From Chara braunii (lineage: Eukaryota; Streptophyta; Charophyceae; Charales; Characeae): 39,617 bases of DNA. Below the pieces are notes generated by a model, which was given only the letters and a program-made list of their open reading frames with translations, did not search any database and had not been told where the DNA came from. This document shows, one piece after another, positions 1-12,206 of this stretch (position 1 is its first letter; each line of letters starts with the position of its first letter). A program made the translations under genes and the position numbers. The stretch is from positions 281,506 through 321,122 of the forward strand of contig BFEA01000875.1 in assembly GCA_003427395.1 (NCBI GenBank), written 5' to 3'.

Positions 1-475
1 AGAATATTTTTTTAATATTACGTGGGGAATGCCACACAAGTCAATACGACACAGAGAGAGAGAGAAGAGAGAGGGGGGGGCCGGGGGGGGGCGGGGGTAA
101 CCGATAGGGTGGGTTCAAGGAAAGATAACGACCGTTCGTGGATTACCAACGGCTAGCCCGGGAATTGTTCTTCGAGCAGGACACTGGGCCTAGCTCCATT
201 ACTCATCACATGCACAAGCCACGCAGTGTATATTCCCGTGTTCTAGCAGAAGATCCACGCTCATTTTGCACATTTCACGAGCCGCAGAGCGAGGCCCCCA
301 AGGCTAATGAACATGAACGGTGAATGCTCTCTTCACCTCATTGCACCCCACTGAGCGGCCGCTTCTTTGTTTTTCTTTCTTTTTCCGAACCCTTTCTATG
401 GATTGCCTTGGGATTTGTGTTTGATGTTGCGAATTTTCAGAAGCATATGTCCATTCACAGATTCTCGAGGTTCTA
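1..475. other. Gene-free stretch with GA-rich and G-rich low-complexity sequence
   Basis: A short GA tract (about 51-74) and runs of G with occasional C (about 74-97) are visible near the left edge. Reading frames are short, overlap one another and resemble no family I recognise. The first structured feature is the MITE beginning at 476. Confidence 0.6.
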
Positions 476-882
476 AGAGGCTCGCCACACAGGCTGTTGA
501 AAGTCAAAGAGTTTCGACAGGTGTCAGAAAAAATCCGAAAGTCAGAAAAAAATTGAAAGTAGGTGGCCTACAGTTTGCCCCCCCTTCGCCACACAGGCTG
601 TCGAGGGGCAAGGTCTTTGGTCATGGCCAGGCCGACAGGTTTCACCGAAGTTGAACCGGACGCAACAGTCCCTGACAACGCAAATTCTAACGCAACAGGG
701 CATTGCCGAATTTCCGTCACCTGCAGGCGGGAGGAGATGGTTGCTGGAGGGCGGCTGTCGAAAGTACCATTATGACACCTGTCGAAAGTTTTTTGATCCG
801 CAATTCTTCGGAAGTCTCTGTGGCGATTCAAAATTGTCGAAAACCGGGTTTGGGTTTTCGACAGCCTGTGTGGCGAGCCTCT
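476..882. mobile_element. 407-bp MITE with TA target duplication (Tc1/mariner or Stowaway-like)
   Basis: The ends are inverted copies of AGAGGCTCGCCACACAGGCT (start at 476, complement ending at 882), extending a few bases further as TGT(T/C)GAAA. TA lies on both sides (474-475 and 883-884), as expected for Tc1/mariner-type insertion. A second, inner inverted pair sits at about 508-523 and 772-787 (TTTCGACAGGTGTCA and its complement). A third copy of the terminal motif lies inside at 586-604. No transposase frame is present, so this would be non-autonomous. Superfamily assignment rests only on the TA duplication and is tentative. Confidence 0.75.
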
Positions 883-884
883 TA

Positions 885-1310
885 AACGCTGGGGCATGTG
901 TGCAGTGATTTAGGGTGATACTCACAGGGTTGGGATGACATGAGAGACCAGGTGAAGAGCAAACCAGAGTTGTATCCATTGGGTGCGTGGTGGGAAACCT
1001 GTCTAGGCAACAAAGGCTCTTCACAGTGTTTTGGATAGTGAGGACGAGAGGGTGACTCTAATGCTTATTTTCTTCCCAGCTCTTAGTCAGTGAGATTGTT
1101 CCGTTAGTTTGATATTTTGTAGATTTTGAAACTTTGATTGTCGTAAAGCCCTGAAGCCCCATGGGTGGCGGTGCCATCAGCGGGAGTGGGAGACTCACTA
1201 CTGGCGGAACACAGGGTCACCCATGCCTTCAGTGGTGTGGGGAGTGTGCTACGTTCGACTTTGTGTCACCGAGGAATCTCGCTTGTATCTTCCTTTCTCA
1301 TATATATTGT
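885..1310. other. No gene recognised
   Basis: The sequence is of ordinary composition with only short frames and no recognisable domain, RNA gene or repeat. It separates the MITE from the GC-rich/AT-rich repeat remnant that follows. Confidence 0.5.
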
Positions 1311-1317
1311 GCTATGA

Positions 1318-1590
1318 ATCCCCCGCGGCCGCGGCCACCGCCGGCACGACCGCGGACTGCGGTTCGCGGTCAAGGAAAACGAAAAAAAAAAAAAAGAATT
1401 CAGAAAAATCTGAAAAACATATATGTTATGCCAAAAACTGAACTGAACAACTTTTGGCTTGGGGTCCTATCAAAACTCATTACCAAATTTGAGATAAACA
1501 ATAAACAAAATCTTTTATTTTTCTTACTAAGAGAATAAAGTGAAGAACTTTTGCCTGAGGGATTTCTGTTTTTCATTTTTTTTAAATCCA
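1318..1590. repeat. Dispersed repeat remnant: GC-rich core plus A-rich tail, related to the MITE at 24401
   Basis: A GC-rich block built from GCGGCCGCGGCC-like words (about 1322-1375) is followed by a poly(A) run and an AT-rich tail. The tail at 1421-1511 shares word order with 24511-24600: TATGTTATG, then CAACAACTTTTG or a close variant, then ACCAAATTT. Those words lie inside the well-bounded MITE at 24401-24671, so this is probably a diverged relative. I could not find its terminal repeats or a target duplication. Confidence 0.45.
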
Positions 1591-1831
1591 AAACTCCCTT
1601 GTATCTAGATTCTGTGGGCGGGGTTACACATCTCTCCCTCCTTTTGAATTCCCTAGGACTCTTTATATGTGGCTGTTCCCTTGGTTGTTTTCAATGGTTT
1701 ACTTTCTGTAGACAATATTAATACCCTTAGTTCCGATTTTGGTTAAGATTAAATTTAGTATGTACTTCGACTGAATTTTAGAATTGAATTGTAGCTAAGA
1801 ATTTAGTTTGCCTTTGGAAATAATTTTAGGG

Positions 1832-1846
1832 TTAAACCACCAGTAC
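1832..1846 (+). repeat. Orphan terminal inverted repeat of the TTAAACCACCAGTAC family
   Basis: The 15-mer TTAAACCACCAGTAC is identical to the left terminus of the 0.86-kb element at 21621-22481. I found no matching GTACTGGTGGTTTAA to the right within a few kilobases, so this is either a truncated member or one whose other end has diverged. Confidence 0.6.
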
Positions 1847-3213
<1,367 letters not shown>

Positions 3214-4237
3214 TGTAATGAACCCAAATCGTGATGACACTTGTTGATAATGCCAGCCCACAACTCGTCATCCAGCTGATGAAATATCAATAGTTGAAAT
3301 TGTTACCAGATACAAAGAGATGGATAATCATTCACAGACGAATAAGCAAGAGATTGGGAAAGTAGACTTAGAGGGTGGAAAAGAATACTGCGCCCTCTTT
3401 TACTTCGGACTCTCTTCCCAATGTCGCCACCTCAGCAACAATGATCAGAAGGATATCTGAAGTTCTCCTCAATGTGCCATGTGGCACGTCAATAAGTCAA
3501 TCATCAATGCTGGAGCATCATCAACCTCAAGATAAACAGGTATGTATCTCTGATCCTCCCACAGTCATGATCCCCTCCTGAATACGACGAATCAGAACAG
3601 CTGTATCTCTCCAATGTAGCCGCCACATCAGCATCGAATACAAGTGGCAGCGGCCACGTCAGCAGCAACGCGTGGCAGCTGCCACATCAACATACCAAGT
3701 AGACAAGAGCAAGCCAGCCACCATGCCTGGCGAGCGGCGCGTCACTGTATCTCGCAAGTGCCAGCCAAAAACTAGCATACAGCCAGCATCTTGACATAGA
3801 GCCAGCGTCGTCGTCAAAGCAGAAAGTCAACATTGACGCAAGACTGAATGAATGTCAATGCCAGGAAGTCAGCCCTTATATATTGTTGACTCGGGGGCTA
3901 GGCCCCGGATGCTGCCTCCCTCAGTCGTCCAGATCTCAATGCGGACGAGGGCTCGGATTATTCTGAAACCGAATCCTCTTCGGCCTGGATGCTGGCTTGG
4001 TTCCTGCACACCATAAGTGAGTGTATCCAGACAAGGGTCAGGGCCTGGTACCTTTGACTCTACAGTGGACTTTGACTTTTGAATTTCCACACGCAGCATT
4101 CGGTCTCACAGCCGGACGCAGCGGTCTGTGGCCTGAGCAGTGCCTGGTCACACAACCCAACGCAGAACAGTAAAGTTCTGCGTGGCCTGGGCCGGGTCTG
4201 AGCCCCGTACAGCCCTTGCTGCACACGAGTTACTGCA
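3214..4237 (-). repeat. 3' LTR of Gypsy element 1
   Basis: It pairs with 13385-14380 along its whole length. Relative to that copy it has about 28 extra bases near 3665-3693. It carries ACGT-core words like those in the leader, for example CGGCCACGTCAGCA at 3652-3665. As the element is on the minus strand, the LTR is read from 4237 toward 3214. The purine-rich end of the internal region lies just above 4237 (CAGCAGGAA on the minus strand). Confidence 0.92.
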
Positions 4238-4275
4238 TTCCTGCTGGCCCGATTTCAAGTTTCATCGCAGAAATG

Positions 4276-4584
4276 TTAAGACCTCAATCCTCTTTCGTAT
4301 GCAGAGACTATGTCAGGAGCAGATTCAAGTAATTGTTTTTTTGTAAACCACCTATCTTCAGAGGGTGCTTGAGTTTTGAATCTTACCTTGAATTGCTTCT
4401 GCGGGCGTCCACGTCCTCCGGTGGAGAAATATCCATGCTCAAGGATTCTATCTACCTCATATCCTCCATCCATGGAGGGGGGTATCATTGATGGTCTGTT
4501 TGGGAATTCATTTCCTTCCACATAAGGTAACAGTTTGGAAGCATGGAAGACGGAATAGGTTATGAGGTGAGGAGGAATATCTAT
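4276..4584 (-). pseudogene. Chromodomain-like C-terminus of the element 1 integrase
   Basis: The frame read from 4521 to 4276 contains YEVDRILEHGY, a gap rich in Gly/Arg, KQFKVRFK, then DRWFTKKQLLESAPDIVSAY. This order (E-V-D-x-I-L at the start, K-V-x-F/W in the middle, W-x5-L-x-x-AP-x-I-V-x-x-Y at the end) is the chromodomain pattern found at the end of chromovirus integrases, where it is thought to target insertion to particular chromatin. A nonsense codon near 4585 (TGA where Arg is expected) separates it from the integrase frame. A chromodomain with weak aromatic-cage residues is the best reading. A related region occurs in element 2 (36915-37304). Confidence 0.7.
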
Positions 4585-6235
4585 TCAGTATGACGGTCCC
4601 TCATCATCTTCTATGACTTTAAGAACCTCCCAGGGTCTAAAATAGACAGGCAGCAGTTTCTGCGTTATGTCTTCCTCCAGCGAGAACTCGTTAGACTTGA
4701 CCCAGACTAGATCTCCTACCTTAAATGATGAAGGTCGGCGATGTTTATTAGCTTGGGTTATCATTTGATCTTGAGTTTTCTTTAGGTTCTCTTTTACCTT
4801 TTGTATGTCTTGCTGAAACATTACTGCATACTCACGAGTCTCTGGTGGTAATCTAAGAAATTGGTCCCGAGTTAGAACATCAATGGGACGTCTAGGTTTC
4901 CAGCCTTTGTGTAGTGCATCAGGGGTGCGTCCAGTTGCAGTGTGGACACTACTGTTGTATGCACTGGTTATCTTAGGCAGGTTTTCATCCCAATCAATTT
5001 CATCAGGCCTTACATACATGCGCAACAACTGTTGGCACAGACGGTTCATCTGTTCACTTTGGCCATTCGTTTCAGGATGTCGTCCTGACGACATGGTTAA
5101 GCGAGTACCGTATGCCTCCATCAGCTTTTGCCATGGCATACTTGTGAATCTTGTATCTCTGTCAGACACAATAAATATGGGAAACTCATACTCAGTTACC
5201 CATCGCATCTGAAACTTTTGAATCACAAGTTCAGTTTTTGCTTTTGCGGGTAAGGGAATGAACATGGCATATTTAGAGAAACGATCTACAATCACCATCA
5301 CCTGGCTATTGCCATTGCGACTCTTTATGAGGCTCATGAAATCCATGGAGATAGACTCACCTGGTTCACTGGGAATCGGCAATGGTCTCAAGAGACCGAG
5401 TGGGTTCTCGTGTGACGGTTTGTTCCTCTGAGACACCAGACAGGTACGCACATAAGTTAGTACATCTTCCTTCATACCCTTCCATTCAAAACGTTCTCTC
5501 ACTTCGGCATACGTTTTCTTGAATCCGAATTGTCCCTCAAAGTCATGACATTCCCCAATTAACAAACTTTTAATCTCTTCTTTATGAGGGATGCACAGTG
5601 TTTGTTTAGTTTGATCCATTAAGAAAAGTAAACCATCAGTGATCTTATAATTAGGAAGTAGAGCTGGATCTTTTAATACAGTGTCAATGATAGGTTTCCA
5701 TATAGGATCTAATGCATATCCTTGACTAATCTTTTCTTTTACTTCCTGCCATACATCCAAATAAGAGACAATTGCTCCAAAGAAGTCACTTCTTCTAGAC
5801 AATGCATCTGCCACCACATTAGACTTTTCCTTGATCGTTTTCAACTCAAAGTCGAAAGTATCAATAAAGGCAGACCATCGTACTAGTTTGTCAGAGAGTT
5901 TGGGTTGTGTCTTGATCCACTTCAGGGTAAAATGGTCATAATACACTGTGACGTGTCTCCCTAACAAATAGTGCCTCCAAGTTTGCAAAGCACAGACTAA
6001 GGCATACAGTTCCCTCTCATAGGTAGAATTGGCAACCTTTTCAGTAGGTAGGCGTGCAGACATAAACTCAACTGGTCTGTAGCCTTTACCATCGTCCTGT
6101 TGAAGGACAGCGCCAATACCATACTGACTTGCGTCAGTTGTGACAATGAAAGGAAGAGACGGGTCAACGATTTTCAACACAGGGTAGTGAGTCAGGACAT
6201 GCTTTAGTTTCCTAAAGGATAACTCACAATCCTTA
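4585..6235 (-). pseudogene. RNase H and integrase part of element 1 pol
   Basis: A 531-residue open stretch. Residues 1-125 are the RNase H-like domain after [15 protein letters not shown] with the first catalytic Asp, YERELYAL with the Glu, and ADALSRR at its end. A zinc-binding H2C2 region follows, but it is damaged: the second His is Gln (HDFEGQ) and the last Cys is Ser (CLVS); element 2 keeps H and C at those sites. The integrase core follows, with Asp in ISMDFM, Asp in IVSDRDTRF and Glu in NGQSEQ, matching the DDE triad. The C-terminal part has the KVGDLVWVKSNEF motif typical of Gypsy integrases. The frame ends at a premature stop just before the chromodomain-like tail. Its upstream end is cut by the DNA element at 6245. 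Confidence 0.9.
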
Positions 6236-6244
6236 CCCCATAAC
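6236..6244. repeat. Left copy of 9-bp target-site duplication (CCCCATAAC)
   Basis: CCCCATAAC occurs here and at 8652-8660, exactly at the two edges of the sequence that interrupts pol. Element 2 has the uninterrupted version of the site near 38930-38945. Nine base pairs is the duplication length typical of Mutator-like transposons. Confidence 0.85.
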
Positions 6245-8651
6245 TATGTTACTGCGCGTTCATTGAACGCGCGTTCCGCGTTCAGTTTTTTAACGCTATG
6301 AACGCGCGTTCAGTGAACGCCCCTAAACGCAGTTGACGCATTTGCGCAGGGAGTTGTGCGGGGTGGGGGGGGCCTTTGGGCAGTGTGGGGAGCAGCGGCG
6401 GTGCTTGGGGGGGCTGTGGGCAGTGTGGGGAGCGGCAGCGATGCTTGGGGGGAACTGTGGGTCACTGGCCCAGACGAAAGGTGCAAAAAAAAATAAAAAA
6501 TAAAAATAAGAGTGTGCGTGAATTTGTGTCTGTGTGTGTATGAGTACTCCTTTTTTTTTCGGGGGCTGGGAACCCCCTAACACAGTTCAAACAGCCCATG
6601 CAGGCTGTCTGAGGGGTCCTCGCAGCCAAGTGGCGCATACCCCCCCACCAAAATCGAGGCAGGCAGTGAGGATGAAGCAGAGCACGAGCTGGCCGAATAT
6701 ATGCTCAGGATTGAAGTTCAGGTCTGTGTTTCAGCAATTATGGGTTGCTCACGTAGCTCTCAGGGCTTGGCTGCACTACTCACCAAATGTGCAAAACTAG
6801 AATGAATCTTCTGCAGAACATGGAATAATACGCCGCCATATGTTCTGTTTTTTGTGCATGTGCTGAGTAGAGGCCCTTAGGGCCCCCTGCACGTATTCCT
6901 AAAAAAAAAAAACGAGGAAAATCTCTCGTTTTTCTTTTTTTTTTGTTTTTCTTTTTTCCCGTTTTTCTTTTTTGTCGTTTTTCTTCGCCCAGGCTGATTA
7001 TGATGGCTTGTATACAATCCACCCGATTATGACTGCATGGAACCTGAAAGATGGCTTGTATACATACATTCATGATCACGCTGCTTTTTCTTCGGGGACC
7101 CTGATTATGACTGCATGGAACCGGAAAGATGGCTTGTATACATACATTCATGATCAAGTTGCTTTTTCTTCGGGGACCCTGATTATGACTGCATGGAACC
7201 GAAAAAATGGCTTGTATACATACATTCATGATACTGAAACCTCTAGCATAGTCTGCAGCAGGCCGCTAACCAATGGTACTGTGAGTTAAAACTCCACCTT
7301 GACCCCGGTAGCAATTCAGAATCATGGACTGCCCCACAAGGGCCACAAATTGAATGTATTCAGACCCAAAGCATCTGCTCGTCAGGCTTCGGTACGCACA
7401 GCAGGTGATACTTGTAAACCACCACACCTTTCCCAGGCGAATGTGAAGTCCATCTAGTGGCCCGCTACTGAAAACAGGGGGCTCGGGGCAGGGTTGGAGG
7501 CCGACAAAAAGAAATTGGAAAAAAAGAACAAAAAAAAAGAAAGAAACAAAGAGTCCCCACGAGGCCTGAAGAGCAGATGCTTTGGGTCGGGGAGGATGAA
7601 ACTTACACTAGTGCTTTTAGGAATGTATCTGGCCACTGCGTTGGGAAAATGATATGCAGTAGGTTTTTTTCTTTTCTTTTTGTTTTCAACGCTTTGTAGT
7701 GCCCTGCCAGCCAGGCAAGGCGTATTTCACTCGTGGCACCTAACTGTGTCACTGCTGCAGCATCATGTATCCGCCCTCACTCACAGCATAAGGGATTCCT
7801 CCTTTTTTTTGTTGCTTCACTGTTTTTTCCCGTAGACGCCCTCACTGAGGGCACAGGCACAAGAGCACCTCATAGAATGTATCCGGAGGTTATCAAGGCG
7901 TTGGGGAAGACAGTCTCTTTTTGTTCTTTTCTTAGGAATACGTGCAGTGGCCCTAAGGGCCTCTACTTAGCACATGCACAAAAGACAGAACATATGGCGG
8001 CGTATTATTCCATGTTCTGCAAAAGATTCATTCTAGTTTTGCACATTTGGTGAGTAGTGCAGCCAAGCCCTGAGAATCGCGTGCAGAGACCAACACGGCC
8101 TAGCTACATGAGCAACCCATAACTGCTGAAACACAGACCTGAACGTCAATCCTGAGCATATATTTGGCCAGCTCGTGCTCTACTTCATACTCACTGCCTG
8201 GCTCGATTCTGGTGGGGGGGTCTGCGCCACGTGGCTGCGAGGACCCCTGAGACAGCCTGCATAGGTCGTCTGAGCCGTGTTAGGGGGTTTCTTCCACCCC
8301 CCCCGGGAAAACAAAAAGAAGGAGCATTCGAACACACACACACATTCACACACACACAATGGTGGGGGGTGAGGTCGCACTTACGCGGTTCGGCGGGGAG
8401 AGGAAGGGGTTGATGTTGGTGGGGGTGGTGGTACTCCGGGGAGGCCTTTTTTTCCACTTTTGGGGTTTGGTGAACGAGTGACACCACCCCATAGTCAGCA
8501 ATACGCGCACGCGGGGCACGAGGTCGCGTTCAATTTTTACGCGCCACGTGGCGAGCAGCGCGTTTGAACGCGACTGAATGCGGCCCCAGGGGGTATGAAC
8601 GCGCGCGTTTGAACGTGAACGCGCGTTCAGCGCGTTCAGCCGGTTATACAG
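6245..8651. mobile_element. Non-autonomous Mutator-like foldback element, 2407 bp, nested in the Gypsy pol
   Basis: It sits between 9-bp duplications inside the RT/RNase H coding region. Long arms are inverted: about 6510-6903 matches the complement of about 7929-8345 at roughly 85-90 percent by eye, including the word GGGGTCCTCGCAGCCA and the complementary ATGTTCTG/CAGAACAT regions. The outer ends are rich in GAACGCGCGTTC palindromes: an exact TGAACGCGCGTTCA at 6299-6312 and again at 8616-8629. The middle (about 6904-7928) holds a 78-bp tandem repeat and no transposase frame. Long terminal inverted repeats with a 9-bp duplication point to the Mutator superfamily; the extreme termini match only weakly, so the assignment is not certain. 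Confidence 0.8.
7024..7232. repeat. 78-bp tandem repeat, 2.7 copies, core of the Mutator-like element
   Basis: Units start at 7024, 7102 and 7180, each beginning GATTATGACTGCATGGAACC or a one-base variant and containing GGCTTGTATACATACATTCA. The third unit ends after the ATTCATGAT word. The period is 26 codons, so frames remain open across it on both strands; I take this as a by-product of the repeat and not as a gene. Confidence 0.9.
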
Positions 8652-8660
8652 CCCCATAAC
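8652..8660. repeat. Right copy of 9-bp target-site duplication (CCCCATAAC)
   Basis: This is an exact match to 6236-6244. The RT reading frame of the Gypsy element resumes directly to its right. Confidence 0.85.
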
Positions 8661-9646
8661 CATATAGTTCTTTTTTTCAACAATCTTCTCATTGGTGCAG
8701 CAATCAGCGAGAAGTTCCTAACAAACTTTCTATAGTAGCTTGCCAGACCAAGGAAGGAGCGAAGATCAGTAAGGGACTTAGGTTGTGGCCAATCTCTAAT
8801 CGCTGCAATCTTCTTTGCCTCTGGCCCCAACCCATCTTCATTTACTATATTACCTAAGTACATAACTTCGGACTTATCAAATTTAGATTTCTTGGGATTT
8901 AACTTAAAATTGTCCTCGCGCAAATTCCCAAGTATTAGACGTTAATGTTTCTCATGATCTTCTAGTGTTTTGCTATACACTAGAATATCATCAAGATATA
9001 CAATTACAAACTGGTCCAACCACTGTCGAAACAGTTCATTCATAGCTCTTTGGAAGGTTGCTGGGGCATTCGTCAGTCCGAAGGGCATAACCACAAATTC
9101 ATAGTGAGCATACCTAGTTCGGAAGGCGGTCTTGTGTTGATCCACAGGTTCCACCTCGATTTGGTGATACCCAGACTTCAGATCAATCTTACTGAAGTAT
9201 TTACAGCTCTGCAACTGATCCAACATGTCATCAATACGCGTTAGGGGTTCGACATTTTTAACAGTGACAGAGTTCATCCCTCTATAGTCGATATACAAAC
9301 GTAACTCACCTTCCTTTTTAGGCACAAACAAAACAGGAGCGCCGTAAGGAGAAGATCTAGGGCGAATCCATCCTTTTTCAGTCAAGTCCTGGAGTTGTTT
9401 TCTCAATTTCTCAAGTTCCCTAGGAGACATTCGATAGATAGGGCCCTTGGGAGTCTTACTACAAGGAATGATTTCAATAGTGTGCTCAATAGCATTCTGA
9501 GTTATCCCTATGGGTTCTAAGGATAAATCTTTATACTCATCAAGGAGTTTTTGAATCGATGGGGGATAGGAAGTAGAGGACTTACCAACCCGTTTCATGA
9601 GTACCATCATAACTTTCTGTTCCAAGTTCCTACTTCTTCTTTGCAA
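8661..9646 (-). pseudogene. Reverse transcriptase domain of Gypsy element 1
   Basis: Read from 9646 downward, the frame has the Ty3/Gypsy RT order: GPIYRMSP, then a basic LRKQLQDL region, [25 protein letters not shown], the [13 protein letters not shown] block with the first catalytic Asp, [23 protein letters not shown], and [12 protein letters not shown] with the YxDD catalytic pair. A stop interrupts it at about 8943, just after EDHEKH. The same frame continues through [17 protein letters not shown] to 8661, where the DNA transposon breaks it. Element 2 is open across the stop site. This RT would copy the element RNA into DNA from the tRNA primer; here it is dead. Confidence 0.93.
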
Positions 9647-9739
9647 CCATCGATCGAAAAGTCGGATAACTCATACAACAAAAAGACAAGTTAGAGTCAG
9701 AGTCAGACTTATGATACAACTTGATGACCTTCAAATCAG

Positions 9740-10130
9740 ATTGTGCATCTCATAGTTGCACAACCTTTTCTCTAAACTTAATATCGAGGTTGGCTTCCTC
9801 GTGCCAATCCATACCCAGAATCAAGTCAAAGGGAAGGTTTTTCTCGATAAGAAAAAATACCTCGTGTAGAATTTTTTTACCTTCCCGTGTGCGAAACCAA
9901 CACTTGACACGATCAACGTATTGCGAAACAGTAATCGTGCTTTTGTCTGCAAGAACAGACGTGATAGGTCGAGACAAAGTTGTCATCTTCATTCTGAGAT
10001 GTAACTTACGAATCGCCTTCTCGGAAATGTAGGATCGCGTGGATCCTGAGTCCAGTACTGCACCTACGCATGTGTGTGCAATCTCTACGTCCGCGAGTAG
10101 TAGGTCACCCTTAGACTTTGCTTTATTAGC
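9740..10130 (-). pseudogene. Retropepsin-like aspartic protease region of element 1
   Basis: On the minus strand the frame contains VGAVLDSGSTRSYISEKAI (about 10065-10005), where DSGS is the retropepsin active-site motif. About 75 residues later comes FDLILGMDWHEEANLD, the second conserved block (ILGMDWL in relatives). The intact-looking stretch ends near 9750, where a TAG/TGA-type stop follows KVVQL. This enzyme would cut the Gag-Pol polyprotein. It sits between gag and RT, as expected. Confidence 0.8.
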
Positions 10131-10341
10131 CTACGAGCTTCGTAGTGCCAACAACTCGTTACCAAACTCGTCAAGAGAGTCGTCCAGAGAGACAGAACAT
10201 ATGACAATTTCAGGGTGTTCTAGACGATGAGCCGAAAAAGAACCATCCTCTTCCGTGCGAGTCGAAGAGTTGGAAGGGTTGGTCAGCGCCTTACCTTCAA
10301 TCTGGTCAAAACCCTTAGACCAGTAGGAGCAGATACTACTC

Positions 10342-12206
10342 CTACTGGCTGCTCCCTTTTAGGTTCTTATTTCGAATGAGTGGCCACCATGCAATTACGT
10401 GCCCAGCAACGCCACACTTCAGGCACTGCTCATTGTTTATTCTTTCTTGCAAAGTGTCCTGTGCCATTCCCATTTTCTCCCAAGGCTTCTCTGCTGCAAT
10501 GTCGGGATGCTCGGGAAAGGAGCGTGGTCTCTTCTTCTTTCCTGGTGGTCGTGGTCCTCCCTTGTTGACCACGGCTGCAGTGACTTCCCCCTTCCCGAAA
10601 TCACTGCTGTTTGCCACACCCTCGGCCTCCAGTGACCACCTTTCCACAGTTTCGTCATCTAAAACGACAAGGGTGTGGTCCTGGCGCTTTTGGCGCCAAA
10701 GTACACGCTTTCCTGTTCCTGCAGCACCACCATACTTAACAACAGATGCATAAGAGTTCTTGACTTGAGATGTCATTTGCTCTCGTTGGAGAGCCAAATC
10801 TCGAAATTGCCTGTAATTATACTTACCTGATTTGGACTCCGCCACGAGCGGTCCACGAATGGGTTCAAACAGAGCACGGGAGTAAATATACAAGATTTGG
10901 TTGTCTTGCAGGTTCAATCCTGGAACCTGCAGCAACCGGTCAACCTCCCTTGACAGAAACTCTCCTGAGGTCCAGTGCTTTTGACCAATGGAGGTGAGCT
11001 GGTCAAAGGCCTTATCGGCGGTGGTCTTATCCAAGCAGCGTTCCTTGATCTTTGCAAGGAACTGCTTCACGGTCAAAGTACCAGCCCACTCACCAATGTC
11101 TTCAAACCTTGCGGCATTAGCCTCTGCCAGTACCCATTCTTTCGCTTCCCCTCCCAAGCAAGACGTTGAGAGAGCAACTTGAAATGGTTCCTCAACAGGG
11201 GTTATTCCAACATACGTTTGGATCTCAGCTATCCACAAAAGCAAGTTTTCGTCCTTTTTATTGCAGAAAGTAAAAGGCAATTTCATTTTGATTTTCTCTC
11301 TTCTTTTCAGTTTCTCAGGTTGTAAGGTGGGGTCCTTCTTTCCTTTGGGAGATTTTGGCAATCCCGACCGTGGACTCGAAGGCGGACTTGAAGGCGGACT
11401 CGAAGGTTCCCCTTTCCTTTCTTCGGGCTTCTGCGTTTCTCCCTCGAGTGCCTTGATAGCATCTCCCAGTAACTTTCCTGCTTTCTTTTCTTCTCAGTTC
11501 TATCTTCCATGGTTAACTTGTGCTTCTCGCTGACTAGATTCGTGATTGCCTGTAAACCCACGGTCAGCTCGTTTATCCGAATGCCATAGTGGTCAATTCT
11601 TATTTCCAAGTGTGCTAGGTAAGTCACTAACTGAGAAATAGAGACAGACTATTTGTCCCCTTCGGTGACAACAATATGCTGTCTGATTTCCCGAACTTTT
11701 CTTTATTGCTGTGTGTTTCTTTCTTTTTGTCTTTTCATTTCTTTTTTCTTCCTTTTCTCTCTTTCGAGTGCCTCCTCAAGCTGTCTGATGTTTTCATTCA
11801 CGACATCTTTAGAAACCGTTTTCTGTTCCTCTCATTCTTTTCTGTTCTCAATTTCAGCAAATTGACTCAAGACAAAATCATCAAGTGTCTTTCTTCACTT
11901 GATCAGTATGCCTTGGACACCCAGGACGTCTGTCCCCGTTACCGCAGTTTCAATAGCAGTTTTCAATGCTTTTAGATCATACACTTTGCGGATTTTGGAC
12001 TCAGCCTCTGGTCTGGTCTCTCGGAGTTGAGTCTCAAATTGAGTCAATCGAGCAAGCAAGGTTTTCTTTCGTTCCTCAACTTGTTGCTTGGTCCGTGGAT
12101 CACGCTGTTCATCATCTACAACAAAATTTACTGAAATATGATAGAAAAGAAGTGGGATGAAATGTGTGAGCACCGAGAGTCTCAAGCATTTCCAGAAATG
12201 ATACAT
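10342..12206 (-). pseudogene. gag polyprotein gene of element 1, interrupted
   Basis: The longest open part (10342-11361 and a little upstream in the same frame) has a Gag core: FTFCNKKDENLLLWIAEIQ, then GGEAKEWVLAEANAA and a region ending FRDLALQREQMTSQV. It ends with a CCHC zinc knuckle, CLKCGVAGHVIAWW, in which the final Cys is Trp. Upstream is a short Ser-Pro repeat (about 11380-11410) and a frameshift near 11490. Farther upstream (11600-12206) lies charged, coiled-coil-like sequence rich in Glu/Lys/Arg with several in-frame stops. Gag would package the element RNA into particles. The true start is uncertain; 12206 is the outermost Met of the aligned frame. Confidence 0.8.

Noticed and set aside
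6780-7289. Open frames on both strands across the 78-bp repeat, as possible repeat proteins
   Set aside because: The period is a multiple of three, so open frames on both strands follow automatically; no domain, and the region is the core of a non-autonomous transposon.
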